A stretch of 64,000 nt of DNA from Scandinavium sp036495715 (GCA_036495715.1 DASXML010000052.1:1-64000); one strand, 5' to 3'; positions 24,238 to 33,538 are shown, counted from the stretch's first letter. Program-made: numbers and translations. The notes: a model not told the origin generated them from the sequence alone.

Positions 24238-26658
24238 TTATGCGTCCTGATTGGCGCTTTCGACGGTCAGACGAACATCGGAAGCAATCAGTTCTGCCAG
24301 CATCTGGTAAACCTTAATGGTTTGCGCAGGTTCAGCGTCACCGGTATCACTGATGTAGCCTTCGTCACGCAGGGTCAGCACCAGCGTACTGAACACCGCT
24401 TTGTCGAAGAACTCTGGCGCATTGATCCCGTGAAGTACCGACAGGCGCTGAGCCACGGTGCGGCTTTCTTTTTCCAGCGTACTGCGGTTGATGGACGGGT
24501 TAGCGCTCAACAACCAGAAAGTGATGGCATAACGTTGCAGCGTTTCGCGCGCCCCAGCCGCCAGCAATTGCAGCGTGCGGGAGTGTGCCGGATTAACGCT
24601 GACGTCGTCGTTATCGATGGTCACCAGTTCCTGGCGCTGCATTTCTGCCAGCAGCAGGTCGATAACGCCCGCCAGTTCCGCTTTTTCGAAGCGAAGGAAC
24701 AGCTCGGCTTTCAGCATCGGGTACAACATTTCCACATGATGCACCATCTCCGCGCGGGAGATGTTGCGGTGCTGCGTGACAATCGCTGCCAGCAGCGACG
24801 GGATCATCAGCATGTGGGTAATGTTGTTGCGATAGTAAGTCATCAGCACCGCCTGCTCGCGCGGCAGAATGATGATATCGCCGATGGTGTCTTTCTCGAC
24901 TTCGAACTTGTTCATCTGCAACGCGTGTTCAATCAGCGCGTTGGCGGTGACCGTGGGTACGGTCGCATCCGGTGAGTACGGCACGTTACGCATTAATTGC
25001 AGATAGCAGTCCAACTGCTGCGTCAGCTGCTCGCGGGTCAGTGAACGCTGGCGCGATGCCAGCAGCGCGGTACAGCACAGGTTCATGGCGTTAGCCGCGC
25101 CTGCGTTGTTGATGCGCACCATCAGATCTTCAGCGATGTTGTTGACCGTTGGTGTCAGCCACGCCGGACGAATCGCTTCGATCGGGTCGATGGATTCACG
25201 CCATTCCGGTACATGATGGTTGAGATAGGTCATCAGCGGCAGCGGTTCGCCGAAGTTAACGTAGCCCTGGCCGAGATTGCGCAATTTGCTCAAGCCACGC
25301 AGCATCTGCGGCAGGCTTTCTTTCTCTTTGGTCGCACCGCGCAGTTCTTTCGCGTAAGTTCCGACTTCCATCACGTGCTCATAGCCGATGTAAATGGGCA
25401 CGAGGGTGATAGGACGAGTGCCGCCGCGCAGCATGGCCTGAATGGTCATCGACAGCGTGCCGGTTTTCGGATCCAGCAAACGACCGGTACGGGAACGCCC
25501 GCCTTCCACAAAGTATTCAACGGAATAGCCACGACTGAACAGCTCGCCAAGATATTCGCGGAACACGGTGGAATAAAGCTTGTTGCCTTTAAAGGTACGA
25601 CGAATAAAGAACGCGCCCAGACGGCGGAAAATCGGACCCGCTGGCCAGAAGTTCAGGTTGATGCCTGCGGCAATATGCGGCGGCACCAGGCCCTGGTGAT
25701 AGAGCACGTACGACAGCAGCATATAGTCCATGTGGCTGCGGTGGCAGGGCACATAGACAATTTCGTGGCCATCGTGGGCCAGTTGGCGCACGCGCTCGGC
25801 GTTATTGACGTTGATCCCCTGATACAAGCGGTTCCAGGTGAAGCCCAGTACGCGGTCAGTCAGACGGATCATTTCGTAGGAGAAGTTCGCCGCAATCTCT
25901 TCCATCAATGCGATGGCGTTTTGCTGCGCTTTCTCATGGGAAATTTTCTTGCTGCGCGCTTCGTCTTCCACCGCGCGGGCAATCGCTTTTGACGACAGCA
26001 GCTTGTTGAACAAGTCCTGACGGGCAGGCAGTCGTGGCCCAACCGCCGCCAAACGCTGACGCGCAAAGTGGGTACGTGCGACACGCGCCAGTTTCTGAGC
26101 GATTATCTTATCGGTGCCGTGTTCGGTGGCCATACGGCGCAACGAGACGGACGGTGAGAAACGCACGAAGCTGTCACGACCAAGCCAGGTCACGGCAAAG
26201 AATTTCTGGAAGCCGTTCATCATGCGCAACGGCGGATTCGCTTCGCCTTTTTCGCGACCTGGTGAACGACCAAACATCACCGACACCGGTACCATCTGCA
26301 CATCAAGATTTGGGTTACTGCGATGCAGATCCAGATAATCGTGGAACAGCTTGATGGATTCTTCTTTCGGCGTGTAATACGTAAACGCACGCGGCCCGCC
26401 GTGAATGAACACATGGCGCGGCAGCACGGTGCCGTCGATTTCCAGCGGTTCCAGCGGATCCGGGAGCTCATGGGCCAGACATTGCGCGCGTAACGTCAGG
26501 AGATCTGCCTTCGAGTTATACGGCAGAACGTACATAATAGGGCGTGAGGTATCCAGTCCCAGTTCCTGTGCAGGATTTGCCGGGATAGATTTGCTCTTTA
26601 CCAGTACGCTTAATGGTAAATTCAGTAATTTGTAGTAAATTCGTGGCCAGCCAGACAT
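24238..26658 (-). CDS. plsB: Glycerol-3-phosphate 1-O-acyltransferase PlsB
   Basis: An 806-residue inner-membrane-associated enzyme that makes lysophosphatidic acid from glycerol 3-phosphate and acyl-CoA/ACP, the first step of phospholipid synthesis. The acyltransferase blocks are CHRSHMDYMLLS (catalytic H-x4-D, about residues 305-316), GPIFRRLGAFFIRR, YFVEGGRSRTGR and a TLVPIYIGYE block. The start MSGWPRIYYKLL agrees with the revised E. coli start. It is divergent from dgkA, which recycles diacylglycerol in the same lipid network. Confidence 0.97.
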   Translation of the reverse strand: MSGWPRIYYKLLNLPLSVLVKSKSIPANPAQELGLDTSRPIMYVLPYNSKADLLTLRAQCLAHELPDPLEPLEIDGTVLPRHVFIHGGPRAFTYYTPKEESIKLFHDYLDLHRSNPNLDVQMVPVSVMFGRSPGREKGEANPPLRMMNGFQKFFAVTWLGRDSFVRFSPSVSLRRMATEHGTDKIIAQKLARVARTHFARQRLAAVGPRLPARQDLFNKLLSSKAIARAVEDEARSKKISHEKAQQNAIALMEEIAANFSYEMIRLTDRVLGFTWNRLYQGINVNNAERVRQLAHDGHEIVYVPCHRSHMDYMLLSYVLYHQGLVPPHIAAGINLNFWPAGPIFRRLGAFFIRRTFKGNKLYSTVFREYLGELFSRGYSVEYFVEGGRSRTGRLLDPKTGTLSMTIQAMLRGGTRPITLVPIYIGYEHVMEVGTYAKELRGATKEKESLPQMLRGLSKLRNLGQGYVNFGEPLPLMTYLNHHVPEWRESIDPIEAIRPAWLTPTVNNIAEDLMVRINNAGAANAMNLCCTALLASRQRSLTREQLTQQLDCYLQLMRNVPYSPDATVPTVTANALIEHALQMNKFEVEKDTIGDIIILPREQAVLMTYYRNNITHMLMIPSLLAAIVTQHRNISRAEMVHHVEMLYPMLKAELFLRFEKAELAGVIDLLLAEMQRQELVTIDNDDVSVNPAHSRTLQLLAAGARETLQRYAITFWLLSANPSINRSTLEKESRTVAQRLSVLHGINAPEFFDKAVFSTLVLTLRDEGYISDTGDAEPAQTIKVYQMLAELIASDVRLTVESANQDA

Positions 26659-26787
26659 AAACGATGTAAAGCCTCTGGTTAATCATGCAAATGCGCCGCA
26701 AGGATAACAGAAAGTGCACAAAATATCTGTTCTACCGCGTCCGGCGCGCAGTGACATTGACGTTAAATAATATAAAAGGTTTTTTTG

Positions 26788-27156
26788 ATGGCTAATGATA
26801 CCACCGGGTTAACACGAATCTTCAAAGCAGCAGGCTACTCCTGGAAAGGCTTTCGCGCGGCGTGGCAAAACGAAGCCGCTTTTCGTCAGGAAGGCACTGC
26901 CGCCATTATCGCCGTCATTCTTGCCTGTTGGTTAGATGTTGATGCGATCACTCGCGTACTACTGATTGGCTCAGTCCTATTGGTGATGATAGTGGAAATA
27001 CTCAACAGTGCGATCGAAGCCGTGGTTGACCGTATCGGCACCGAACGTCACGAGCTCTCGGGGCGCGCAAAAGACATGGGTTCCGCGGCGGTGTTGCTGT
27101 CAATTTTCATTGCGGTCTTCACTTGGGTCTCTTTGCTGTGGTCACATTATCGATAA
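26788..27156 (+). CDS. dgkA: Diacylglycerol kinase DgkA
   Basis: A 122-residue trimeric integral-membrane kinase with three transmembrane segments. It phosphorylates diacylglycerol left from membrane-derived oligosaccharide synthesis. The signature EILNSAIEAVVDRIG carries the catalytic glutamate, followed by HELSGRAKDMGSAAV. The ATG at 26788 is preferred to a TTG one codon earlier and gives the E. coli length. The ribosome site (AAAAGG) is modest. Confidence 0.96.
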   Translation: MANDTTGLTRIFKAAGYSWKGFRAAWQNEAAFRQEGTAAIIAVILACWLDVDAITRVLLIGSVLLVMIVEILNSAIEAVVDRIGTERHELSGRAKDMGSAAVLLSIFIAVFTWVSLLWSHYR

Positions 27157-27220
27157 CGCCCGCAGAATTACGCAAACGTCTGGTTTTTTGTGCGTTTTGC
27201 GGTTCCAAATTCGCCATTAA

Positions 27221-27257
27221 CTGTATATACTCACAGCATAACTGTATATACACCCAG
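27221..27257 (+). promoter_or_regulatory. Two LexA (SOS) boxes upstream of lexA
   Basis: CTGTATATACTCACAG (27221-27236) and CTGTATATACACCCAG (27242-27257) both fit CTGT-N8-ACAG, the second with one mismatch. They are 5 bases apart and end 8 bases before the lexA start, as in E. coli, giving autorepression. Confidence 0.93.
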
Positions 27258-27265
27258 GGGGCGGA

Positions 27266-27874
27266 ATGAAAGCGTTAACGACCAGGCAGCAAGAGGTGTT
27301 CGATCTCATCAGGGATCACATCAGCCAAACGGGCATGCCGCCAACGCGTGCGGAAATCGCGCAGCGCTTGGGGTTCCGTTCCCCGAACGCGGCTGAAGAG
27401 CATCTGAAAGCGCTGGCACGTAAAGGCGTTCTTGAGATTGTCTCCGGTGCATCACGCGGTATTCGTCTTCTTATTGAAGAAGAAACTGGCATACCGCTGA
27501 TTGGCCGTGTGGCCGCAGGCGAACCGTTGCTGGCACAGCAGCATATTGAAGGCCATTATCAGGTTGATCCGGCGATGTTCAAGCCGAGCGCCGATTTCCT
27601 GCTGCGCGTCAGCGGCATGTCGATGCGAGATATCGGCATTCTTGACGGTGACCTGCTGGCGGTTCACAAAACACAAGATGTGCGTAACGGGCAAGTTGTC
27701 GTCGCGCGCATTGATGATGAAGTGACGGTTAAGCGTCTGAAAAAACAAGGTAGCACCGTTGAACTGCTGCCGGAAAACAGCGAGTTTTCACCGATTGTGG
27801 TTGATCTGCGCCAGCAGAACTTCTCCATCGAAGGGCTGGCAGTCGGCGTTATCCGCAACGGTCAGTGGCAGTAA
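27266..27874 (+). CDS. lexA: LexA, SOS repressor/autoprotease
   Basis: A 202-residue protein, same length as E. coli. The N-terminal winged helix (residues 1-70) recognises SOS boxes. The cleavage site is Ala84-Gly85 (RVAAGEPLL), and the catalytic dyad is Ser119 (SGMSM) and Lys156 (VTVKRL). RecA-stimulated self-cleavage induces SOS genes, here including itself, dinF and uvrA. Start: GGGGGCGGA upstream. Confidence 0.98.
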   Translation: MKALTTRQQEVFDLIRDHISQTGMPPTRAEIAQRLGFRSPNAAEEHLKALARKGVLEIVSGASRGIRLLIEEETGIPLIGRVAAGEPLLAQQHIEGHYQVDPAMFKPSADFLLRVSGMSMRDIGILDGDLLAVHKTQDVRNGQVVVARIDDEVTVKRLKKQGSTVELLPENSEFSPIVVDLRQQNFSIEGLAVGVIRNGQWQ

Positions 27875-27905
27875 TCCGCTTCCCCGTTCTGGAAAAATAG
27901 TTTTC

Positions 27906-27938
27906 AGTGGCGCTCTTCTGGCGCCACTTCGTTTTACC
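27906..27938 (+). terminator. Hairpin between lexA and dinF (partial terminator)
   Basis: AGTGGCGC pairs with GCGCCACT around a 7-base loop, followed by TCGTTTT. It probably limits read-through from lexA into dinF. Confidence 0.6.
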
Positions 27939-27960
27939 TTTTCACTCTCACAGGTTTCTC

Positions 27961-29280
27961 ATGTCGTTCTTCACTGCTGCGGATAAAGCGTTGTGGCGTC
28001 TCGCGCTGCCGATGATTTTCTCCAACATCACCGTTCCGTTGCTTGGGCTGGTGGATACAGCTGTGATTGGGCATCTCGACAGTCCGGTCTATCTCGGCGG
28101 CGTGGCGGTTGGCTCAATGGCGACCAGCTTCTTATTTATGTTGCTGCTGTTCCTGCGTATGAGTACGACCGGCCTGACGGCGCAGGCGTTTGGCGCGAAA
28201 GACCCGCAACGGCTGGCGCGTGCACTCGTCCAGCCAATGTTGCTGGCGCTGGGAGCCGGGCTGGTTATCGTCTTGCTGCGCGCTCCGCTCATTGATTTGG
28301 CGCTGCACATTGTCGGCGGAAGTGATGCGGTGCTCGAACAGGCGCGGCGTTTCCTCGAAATCCGCTGGCTGAGCGCCCCCGCGTCTCTGGCTAACCTTGT
28401 GCTGTTGGGCTGGCTGCTCGGTGTGCAATATGCGCGTGCGCCGGTGATTTTGCTGGTGGTCGGAAATGTGCTGAACATCGTGCTCGATTTGTGGCTGGTG
28501 ATGGGTCTGCACATGAACGTGCAGGGCGCGGCACTGGCAACGGCCTGTTCAGAATACGTCACCTTTTTCATCGGCCTATTGATGGTGCGCCGGGTATTGC
28601 ATATGCGCGGTATTTCGCTGGCGCTGCTGAAAGAGGCCTGGCGTGGCAATATTCGCCGCTTACTGGCACTGAATCGCGATATCATGCTGCGCTCGCTGCT
28701 GCTACAACTCTGTTTCGGTGCAATGACGGTGTTTGGCGCGCGGCTCGGCAGCGATATTGTCGCAGTGAATGCCGTGCTGATGACCATGCTCACCTTTACC
28801 GCTTACGCGCTGGATGGTTTCGCTTATGCCGTCGAAGCCCATTCCGGACAAGCGTATGGCGCCCGCGATGACAGCCAATTGCTGCACGTCTGGAAAGCCG
28901 CGTGTCGGCAGTCCGGCATTGTCGCCCTGGCATTTGCTCTCATTTACGCCGTGATGGGTGAACATATCGTCGCAATGCTCACGTCGATTTCCCAACTGCG
29001 CAGTCTGGCTGACAAATATGTTATCTGGCAGGTTGTTCTACCGGTGATTGGGGTGTGGTGCTATCTGCTCGATGGCATGTTTATTGGCGCAACGCGTGGG
29101 GCAGAAATGCGCAACAGCATGGCGGTGGCTGCGGCCGGTTTTGCGCTCACGTTGTTAACCGTTCCCGTTTTCGGCAACCACGGATTATGGCTTGCGCTGG
29201 CGGTATTTCTCGCACTGAGGGGCTTATCATTGGCGTGGATTTGGCGGCGTCACTGGTGGCAGGGAACCTGGTTCTCGTAG
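27961..29280 (+). CDS. dinF: MATE-family efflux transporter DinF
   Basis: A 439-residue MATE transporter with twelve hydrophobic segments in two repeats (LALPMIFSNITVPLLGLVDT begins the first). It lies in the LexA regulon through co-transcription with lexA, and in E. coli it is linked to protection from oxidative stress and toxic compounds. The start at 27961 (MSFFTAADK) is chosen because an upstream in-frame ATG falls inside the terminator hairpin and lacks conservation. Confidence 0.94.
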   Translation: MSFFTAADKALWRLALPMIFSNITVPLLGLVDTAVIGHLDSPVYLGGVAVGSMATSFLFMLLLFLRMSTTGLTAQAFGAKDPQRLARALVQPMLLALGAGLVIVLLRAPLIDLALHIVGGSDAVLEQARRFLEIRWLSAPASLANLVLLGWLLGVQYARAPVILLVVGNVLNIVLDLWLVMGLHMNVQGAALATACSEYVTFFIGLLMVRRVLHMRGISLALLKEAWRGNIRRLLALNRDIMLRSLLLQLCFGAMTVFGARLGSDIVAVNAVLMTMLTFTAYALDGFAYAVEAHSGQAYGARDDSQLLHVWKAACRQSGIVALAFALIYAVMGEHIVAMLTSISQLRSLADKYVIWQVVLPVIGVWCYLLDGMFIGATRGAEMRNSMAVAAAGFALTLLTVPVFGNHGLWLALAVFLALRGLSLAWIWRRHWWQGTWFS

Positions 29281-29428
29281 CGGCTACATTTTAGCCGAAT
29301 GGTTAAAGATTCTGAATAATCCCCGACAGGCAAAATCCTTACCTATACTCTTTATCACGTCCAGCAGAAAACAGTATTTACGGACGATGTTATTTCACTC
29401 TGAACCACCGAACGATGAGGAAAGTATC

Positions 29429-29638
29429 ATGAATAAAGACGAAGTCGGCGGAAACTGGAAACAGCTGAAAGGTAAAGTGAAAGAGAAATGGGGTAAGCTT
29501 ACCGATGACGATTTTACGGTCATCGAAGGTAAGCGTGACCAGCTGGTCGGGAAAATCCAGGAGCGTTACGGATACGCGAAAGATCAGGCCGAAACGGAAG
29601 TCAAAGACTGGGAAACTCGTAACGACTACCGCTGGTAA
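29429..29638 (+). CDS. yjbJ: YjbJ, CsbD-family stress protein
   Basis: A 69-residue soluble protein of the CsbD family, highly charged and without a signal peptide. It matches YjbJ, an abundant E. coli stationary-phase/stress protein of unknown function. The start is at MNKDEVGGNWKQLKGKVKEK, preceded by TGAGGAAAG; an extended upstream frame is rejected. A GC-rich hairpin (GGGCGGC / GCCGCCC) near 29680-29700 separates it from convergent zur. Confidence 0.93.
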   Translation: MNKDEVGGNWKQLKGKVKEKWGKLTDDDFTVIEGKRDQLVGKIQERYGYAKDQAETEVKDWETRNDYRW

Positions 29639-29705
29639 TCGTATAGGCACTACCCGTGCGTACACGGAAGTACAACCCTCTGGGCGGCTTAATGGCCGCC
29701 CGCGC

Positions 29706-30227
29706 TTATTTCTGGCCCGGCTTTCTTTTGATGAGGATCGTATGATCGTGTCCGCAGCAGTCTTGCGTGCTGCAGGCTTCCACTTCAACACAGGCTGAGC
29801 ACAACCCATGTGCTTCAATCACGTTATGTCGCAGTGCAAATCCCATTCGGGCCGCCAGCGTATGCATAATGTCTTCCACGCCTTCCGCCGATTCTTCCTT
29901 CACCACGCTGCAGCGATCGCAGATAAACATCGCCGAGGTATGTGAAGGCTTATCAAACAGATGACACAGCACATAGCTGTTCGTCGATTCCACCTTATGC
30001 ACAAACCCTTGCTCGCGCAAAAACTCCAGCGCGCGATAAACGGTGGGCGGTTTAGCTTGCGGTTCGCTGACTTTGAGCAAGTCCAGCAGGTCATAAGCAC
30101 TGATAGCACCCTGTTGCAGCGTCATCAGGCGCAATACCTCAAGACGTTGCGGTGTCAGACGGACGCCACGTTGCGCGCAGAGCCTTTCGGCTTGCACGAG
30201 CATGTCTTGTGGAGTGGTCTGGTCCAT
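29706..30227 (-). CDS. zur: Zinc uptake regulator Zur (Fur family)
   Basis: A 173-residue Fur-family repressor. The winged-helix domain spans residues 1-85 (RLTPQRLEVLRLM, PPTVYRALEFL). The dimer/metal domain contains the zinc site ICDRC and a second Cys pair in CSACVE. It represses zinc import genes when zinc is sufficient. GAGGCGCC precedes the start. It is divergent from the cupin gene; a 20-base inverted repeat lies just upstream. Confidence 0.95.
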   Translation of the reverse strand: MDQTTPQDMLVQAERLCAQRGVRLTPQRLEVLRLMTLQQGAISAYDLLDLLKVSEPQAKPPTVYRALEFLREQGFVHKVESTNSYVLCHLFDKPSHTSAMFICDRCSVVKEESAEGVEDIMHTLAARMGFALRHNVIEAHGLCSACVEVEACSTQDCCGHDHTILIKRKPGQK

Positions 30228-30246
30228 AGGCGCCTCGAATCGGATA

Positions 30247-30266
30247 TAAAGTAAACGCGTACTTTA
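30247..30266. promoter_or_regulatory. Inverted repeat between zur and the cupin gene
   Basis: TAAAGTA and TACTTTA form a perfect 7-bp inverted repeat with a 6-base spacer, 20 bases upstream of the zur start. It is a candidate operator. It does not match the Zur box consensus (TGTTATA-type arms), so the regulator is unknown. Confidence 0.45.
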
Positions 30267-30340
30267 GCATGTTTAGGACGAAACGCCGATATGCTGCCAG
30301 GTATGCTATACATGACGCATACCCACTCTGAGGGAACATC

Positions 30341-30829
30341 ATGAAAAGACCAGACTGTATTCGTCACTGGCGAGAGCTGGAAGAACCCGATAATTCAACT
30401 TATCCCGATAGCCCTGAGCTGTTTGCTATCGGCGCACCGCTGGCACGCAAATTGGGATTAAGGCATCTCGGCATTCATCACGAACGTATTCCGCCAGGCA
30501 GGCGCACCTCCTATCCCCATGCAGAAAGTGATGAAGAAGAGTTTATCTATGTGATTGAAGGCCGCCCACAGGCGTGGATCAACGGTTATCTGTGGCAGCT
30601 TGAACCCGGCGACAGTGTTGGTTTTCCGGCAGGAACTGGAGTGTGCCACACCTTCATCAATAATACTGAGGAAGAGGTGAACTTACTGGTCGTCGGTGAA
30701 GCGAATAAAAAGCATAACCGTATCTATTATCCGCTTAATACTGATTATGCCGCGACCCGCCAGGACCGATGGGTCGACCATCCGCCGCAATTTTTTGGCC
30801 CGCATGACGGGAAACCTTCACGAAAATAA
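30341..30829 (+). CDS. Cupin-domain protein, function unknown
   Basis: A 162-residue single-domain cupin. The first cupin motif is around HAESDEEEFIYVIEGRPQAW (residues 56-75). The second is in PAGTGVCHTFINN (about 91-103) with a candidate metal histidine. No signal peptide. GAGGGAACATC precedes the ATG. The gene occupies the place of yjbL/yjbM of E. coli K-12. The substrate or binding partner cannot be deduced; the spacing and shared upstream region with zur do not by themselves prove zinc control. Confidence 0.75.
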   Translation: MKRPDCIRHWRELEEPDNSTYPDSPELFAIGAPLARKLGLRHLGIHHERIPPGRRTSYPHAESDEEEFIYVIEGRPQAWINGYLWQLEPGDSVGFPAGTGVCHTFINNTEEEVNLLVVGEANKKHNRIYYPLNTDYAATRQDRWVDHPPQFFGPHDGKPSRK

Positions 30830-31005
30830 CAATCTCTTCTATAAATAGTGAGGGGCAGCATATATTCCAACGTTATCACAGTGCCCCTTAATGCAAATCA
30901 CCTTAATTGGCTGCTTTTTACATCGTTATTCACAGCAATAGTTAGACCCTTTTCAGCGGATAACTGAACAGGGATAAACGTTCACCTGCAAATAACGAGC
31001 ATACT

Positions 31006-32316
31006 GTGAAAAAAAATATCAAATATTCTGTGGTGTCAGCGGCCGTTTCCTTGTTTATGGCAAATCAGGCGGGAGCGGCCAATACCTGGTCAGAAGCACG
31101 AAATGATGCAATGGGGGGAACCGGCGTGGCGTCGGCGAATTATGGCAGTGCGGTGCTGATCAACCCCGCGCTGCTGGCGAAGTCACAACCGGACGATGAT
31201 GTCTCTGTCGTTATTCCATCTGTGGGAGCGCAGATTACCGACAAAGACAATCTTCGCGATCAGGTCGATGACATCAGTAATGAGATAGACCACTACCGAA
31301 ACGTCATTGATAACCTGACGCCGCAAGGGATCCTGCTGGATCCGGGTGGAACGTTAAATCAATTCCAGAGTGCGGCAGGCGATCTGGCCGGGCAACTGGA
31401 AGATCTGCGTGGTAAAACGGCGCGTGCAAACGCCGGGGCAGGGATTGCGGTCAGCGTGCCGACACCCGCGGTATCGTTGGCGTTTGTTGCTAAAGCCTAT
31501 GCCCATGCACAAGCCAGTTCCAGCATCGATCAAAATGATATTAATTACCTGCGCAACATTCAGAACTCAGATGCGTTTGCGGCTGCTCAGGCCGCTGATG
31601 CGTTGGTGAATGGCAGCGATCAGCTCACCAATAACCTCAATTCCACGGCTTCCGGTAAAGCGGCAATTGTCTCCGATTATGGGGTAGCTGTTGCCAGAAA
31701 ATTCGATATTGGCGGTGTGTCGGTATCGTTGGGCGTGACACCAAAACTACAGCAAACCTGGCTGTACAACTACACCACCTCAATCGACGACTATCACAGT
31801 GACGACTGGAAAAAGAGCAAGTACCGCAATGACGATACTGGCTTCAACGTCGATGCGGGTATCGCGGCAGATTTTGGTGAAAACTGGACTGTCGGTTTGA
31901 GTGGGCAAAACCTGATGTCACGCGATATCGATACCAAAGATGTACGCATCACTAATGGGGCAACCGGCGTCACCACCAATTACAAAGATACTTACCAAAT
32001 CCGTCCGTTAGTCACGGCGGGTGTGGCGTGGCATACGGATTTGCTGACGCTGAGTGCCGACGGTGACCTGACCGAAACCAAAGGCTTCAAGAGTGAAGAC
32101 GACTCGCAGTATGTGGGTGTCGGGGCCGAAGTGACGCCGTTGAGTTGGCTGGCAGTACGGGCAGGTTATCGTGCCGATGTGAAAGGCAACGATGCCAATG
32201 TTTTTACCGCGGGTGTGGGCTTCGCACCGCTGAATACAGTACATGTCGATTTGATGGGGCTGTACGGCGAAGATCAAACCTGGGGTGCTGGCGTGCAATT
32301 GGGTCTGACGTTCTGA
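31006..32316 (+). CDS. TraF-like outer-membrane beta-barrel protein
   Basis: A 436-residue exported protein. The signal peptide ends near residue 24 (LFMANQAGA). Then follows NTWSEARNDAMGGTGVASANYGSAVLINPAL, an opening typical of chromosomal TraF_2/FadL-like barrels (shown in part), then a helical insert of about 45 residues, and amphipathic strands ending VQLGLTF, a good barrel terminus. It is often labelled conjugal transfer TraF, but no other transfer gene is nearby, so a conjugation role is unlikely. The GTG start has a weak ribosome site. The 176-base leader shows no clear operator. Confidence 0.65.
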   Translation: MKKNIKYSVVSAAVSLFMANQAGAANTWSEARNDAMGGTGVASANYGSAVLINPALLAKSQPDDDVSVVIPSVGAQITDKDNLRDQVDDISNEIDHYRNVIDNLTPQGILLDPGGTLNQFQSAAGDLAGQLEDLRGKTARANAGAGIAVSVPTPAVSLAFVAKAYAHAQASSSIDQNDINYLRNIQNSDAFAAAQAADALVNGSDQLTNNLNSTASGKAAIVSDYGVAVARKFDIGGVSVSLGVTPKLQQTWLYNYTTSIDDYHSDDWKKSKYRNDDTGFNVDAGIAADFGENWTVGLSGQNLMSRDIDTKDVRITNGATGVTTNYKDTYQIRPLVTAGVAWHTDLLTLSADGDLTETKGFKSEDDSQYVGVGAEVTPLSWLAVRAGYRADVKGNDANVFTAGVGFAPLNTVHVDLMGLYGEDQTWGAGVQLGLTF

Positions 32317-32323
32317 CAATCGT

Positions 32324-32350
32324 GGAGGCCATGCGCCTCCGCTTTTTCTT
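32324..32350 (+). terminator. Terminator after the TraF-like gene
   Basis: GGAGGC pairs with GCCTCC around a 5-base loop, followed by GCTTTTTCTT. dusA begins 49 bases later, with a possible -10 (TATAGT) in between. Confidence 0.7.
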
Positions 32351-32398
32351 TGTGCTATAGTAGCGCCCCATTTTCCACCGGATGCTCAAACCTTCGCC

Positions 32399-33397
32399 AT
32401 GCTGCCAGAAACACAATCCACCGCTTATCCTGCACACCGCTTCTCCATCGCACCGATGCTCGACTGGACGGACCGGCATTGTCGTTACTTCCTGCGCCTG
32501 CTGTCGCGCCATACGCTGCTGTACACCGAAATGGTGACCACCGGGGCGATTATTCACGGCAAAGGCGACTATCTGGCTTACAGCGAAGAAGAGCATCCGT
32601 TAGCGTTACAGCTTGGCGGGAGTGATCCGGCGGCGCTGGCGCATTGCGCCAAACTGGCAGAAGAACGTGGCTATGATGAAATCAACCTCAACGTCGGCTG
32701 CCCGTCCGATCGCGTGCAAAACGGCATGTTCGGCGCGTGCCTGATGGGCAACGCACAGCTGGTTGCCGACTGCGTGAAAGCGATGCGCGACGTGGTGTCT
32801 ATTCCGGTAACGGTCAAAACCCGTATCGGCATTGACGATCAGGACAGCTACGAATTCCTCTGTGATTTCATTAACACCGTTTCCGGTAACGGTGAATGCG
32901 AAATGTTCATCATCCATGCACGTAAAGCCTGGCTTTCCGGCCTGAGTCCGAAAGAAAACCGCGAAATTCCACCGCTGGATTATCCGCGCGTTTACCAACT
33001 CAAACGTGATTTCCCGCACCTGACGATGTCGATTAACGGCGGCGTTAAATCGCTGGAAGACGCGAAGGCGCATTTGCAGCATATGGATGGCGTCATGGTG
33101 GGCCGTGAGGCTTATCAAAACCCAGGTATTCTCGCTGCGGTCGACCGTGAGATTTATGGCGTTGACGCCACCGATCCGGATCCGGTTGCGGTGGTTCGCG
33201 CCATGTATCCGTACATCGAACGTGAACTGAGCAACGGCACATATCTCGGTCACGTGACCCGTCACATGTTGGGCCTGTTCCAGGGAATTCCAGGTGCGCG
33301 CCAGTGGCGTCGCTACCTCAGTGAGAACGCACATAAAGCGGGTGCCGATATCAACGTGCTCGAACAGGCATTACAGCTGGTGGCGAATAAGCGTTAA
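32399..33397 (+). CDS. dusA: tRNA-dihydrouridine(20/20a) synthase DusA
   Basis: A 332-residue FMN enzyme that reduces U20/U20a in tRNA. The TIM barrel opens APMLDWTDRHCRYF. The catalytic cysteine sits in NVGCPSDRVQNGMFGACLMG (the second Cys is the usual proton donor). MSINGGVKS and VMVGREAYQNP bind flavin phosphate. The chosen ATG gives a protein slightly shorter at its variable N-terminus than E. coli DusA. No strong Shine-Dalgarno is visible, so the start is less certain than the function. Confidence 0.95.
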   Translation: MLPETQSTAYPAHRFSIAPMLDWTDRHCRYFLRLLSRHTLLYTEMVTTGAIIHGKGDYLAYSEEEHPLALQLGGSDPAALAHCAKLAEERGYDEINLNVGCPSDRVQNGMFGACLMGNAQLVADCVKAMRDVVSIPVTVKTRIGIDDQDSYEFLCDFINTVSGNGECEMFIIHARKAWLSGLSPKENREIPPLDYPRVYQLKRDFPHLTMSINGGVKSLEDAKAHLQHMDGVMVGREAYQNPGILAAVDREIYGVDATDPDPVAVVRAMYPYIERELSNGTYLGHVTRHMLGLFQGIPGARQWRRYLSENAHKAGADINVLEQALQLVANKR

Positions 33398-33428
33398 GAA
33401 TTACGCTAAAAGTTAGTCTGATTGACCA

Positions 33429-33462
33429 CGCCTCGCAAAACATTGCGGGGCGTTTTCATTTT
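33429..33462 (+). terminator. Terminator after dusA
   Basis: CGCCTCGCAA pairs with TTGCGGGGCG (one mismatch) around AACA, followed by TTTTCATTTTT. Confidence 0.8.
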
Positions 33463-33481
33463 TAATCAATGAGTTATGATT

Positions 33482-33497
33482 TGGCATGATTTTTGTA
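33482..33497 (+). promoter_or_regulatory. Sigma-54 promoter of pspG
   Basis: TGGCATGATTTTTGTA fits TGGCACG-N4-TTGCW, with the -24 GG and the -12 TTG in register (T for C in the -12 element). It lies 42 bases before the pspG start. In E. coli pspG is driven by sigma-54 and PspF. Confidence 0.8.
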
Positions 33498-33538
33498 ATA
33501 ACTAAGGCAGTGGGTTATTTTTTAAAGGGGAAAAAGCC

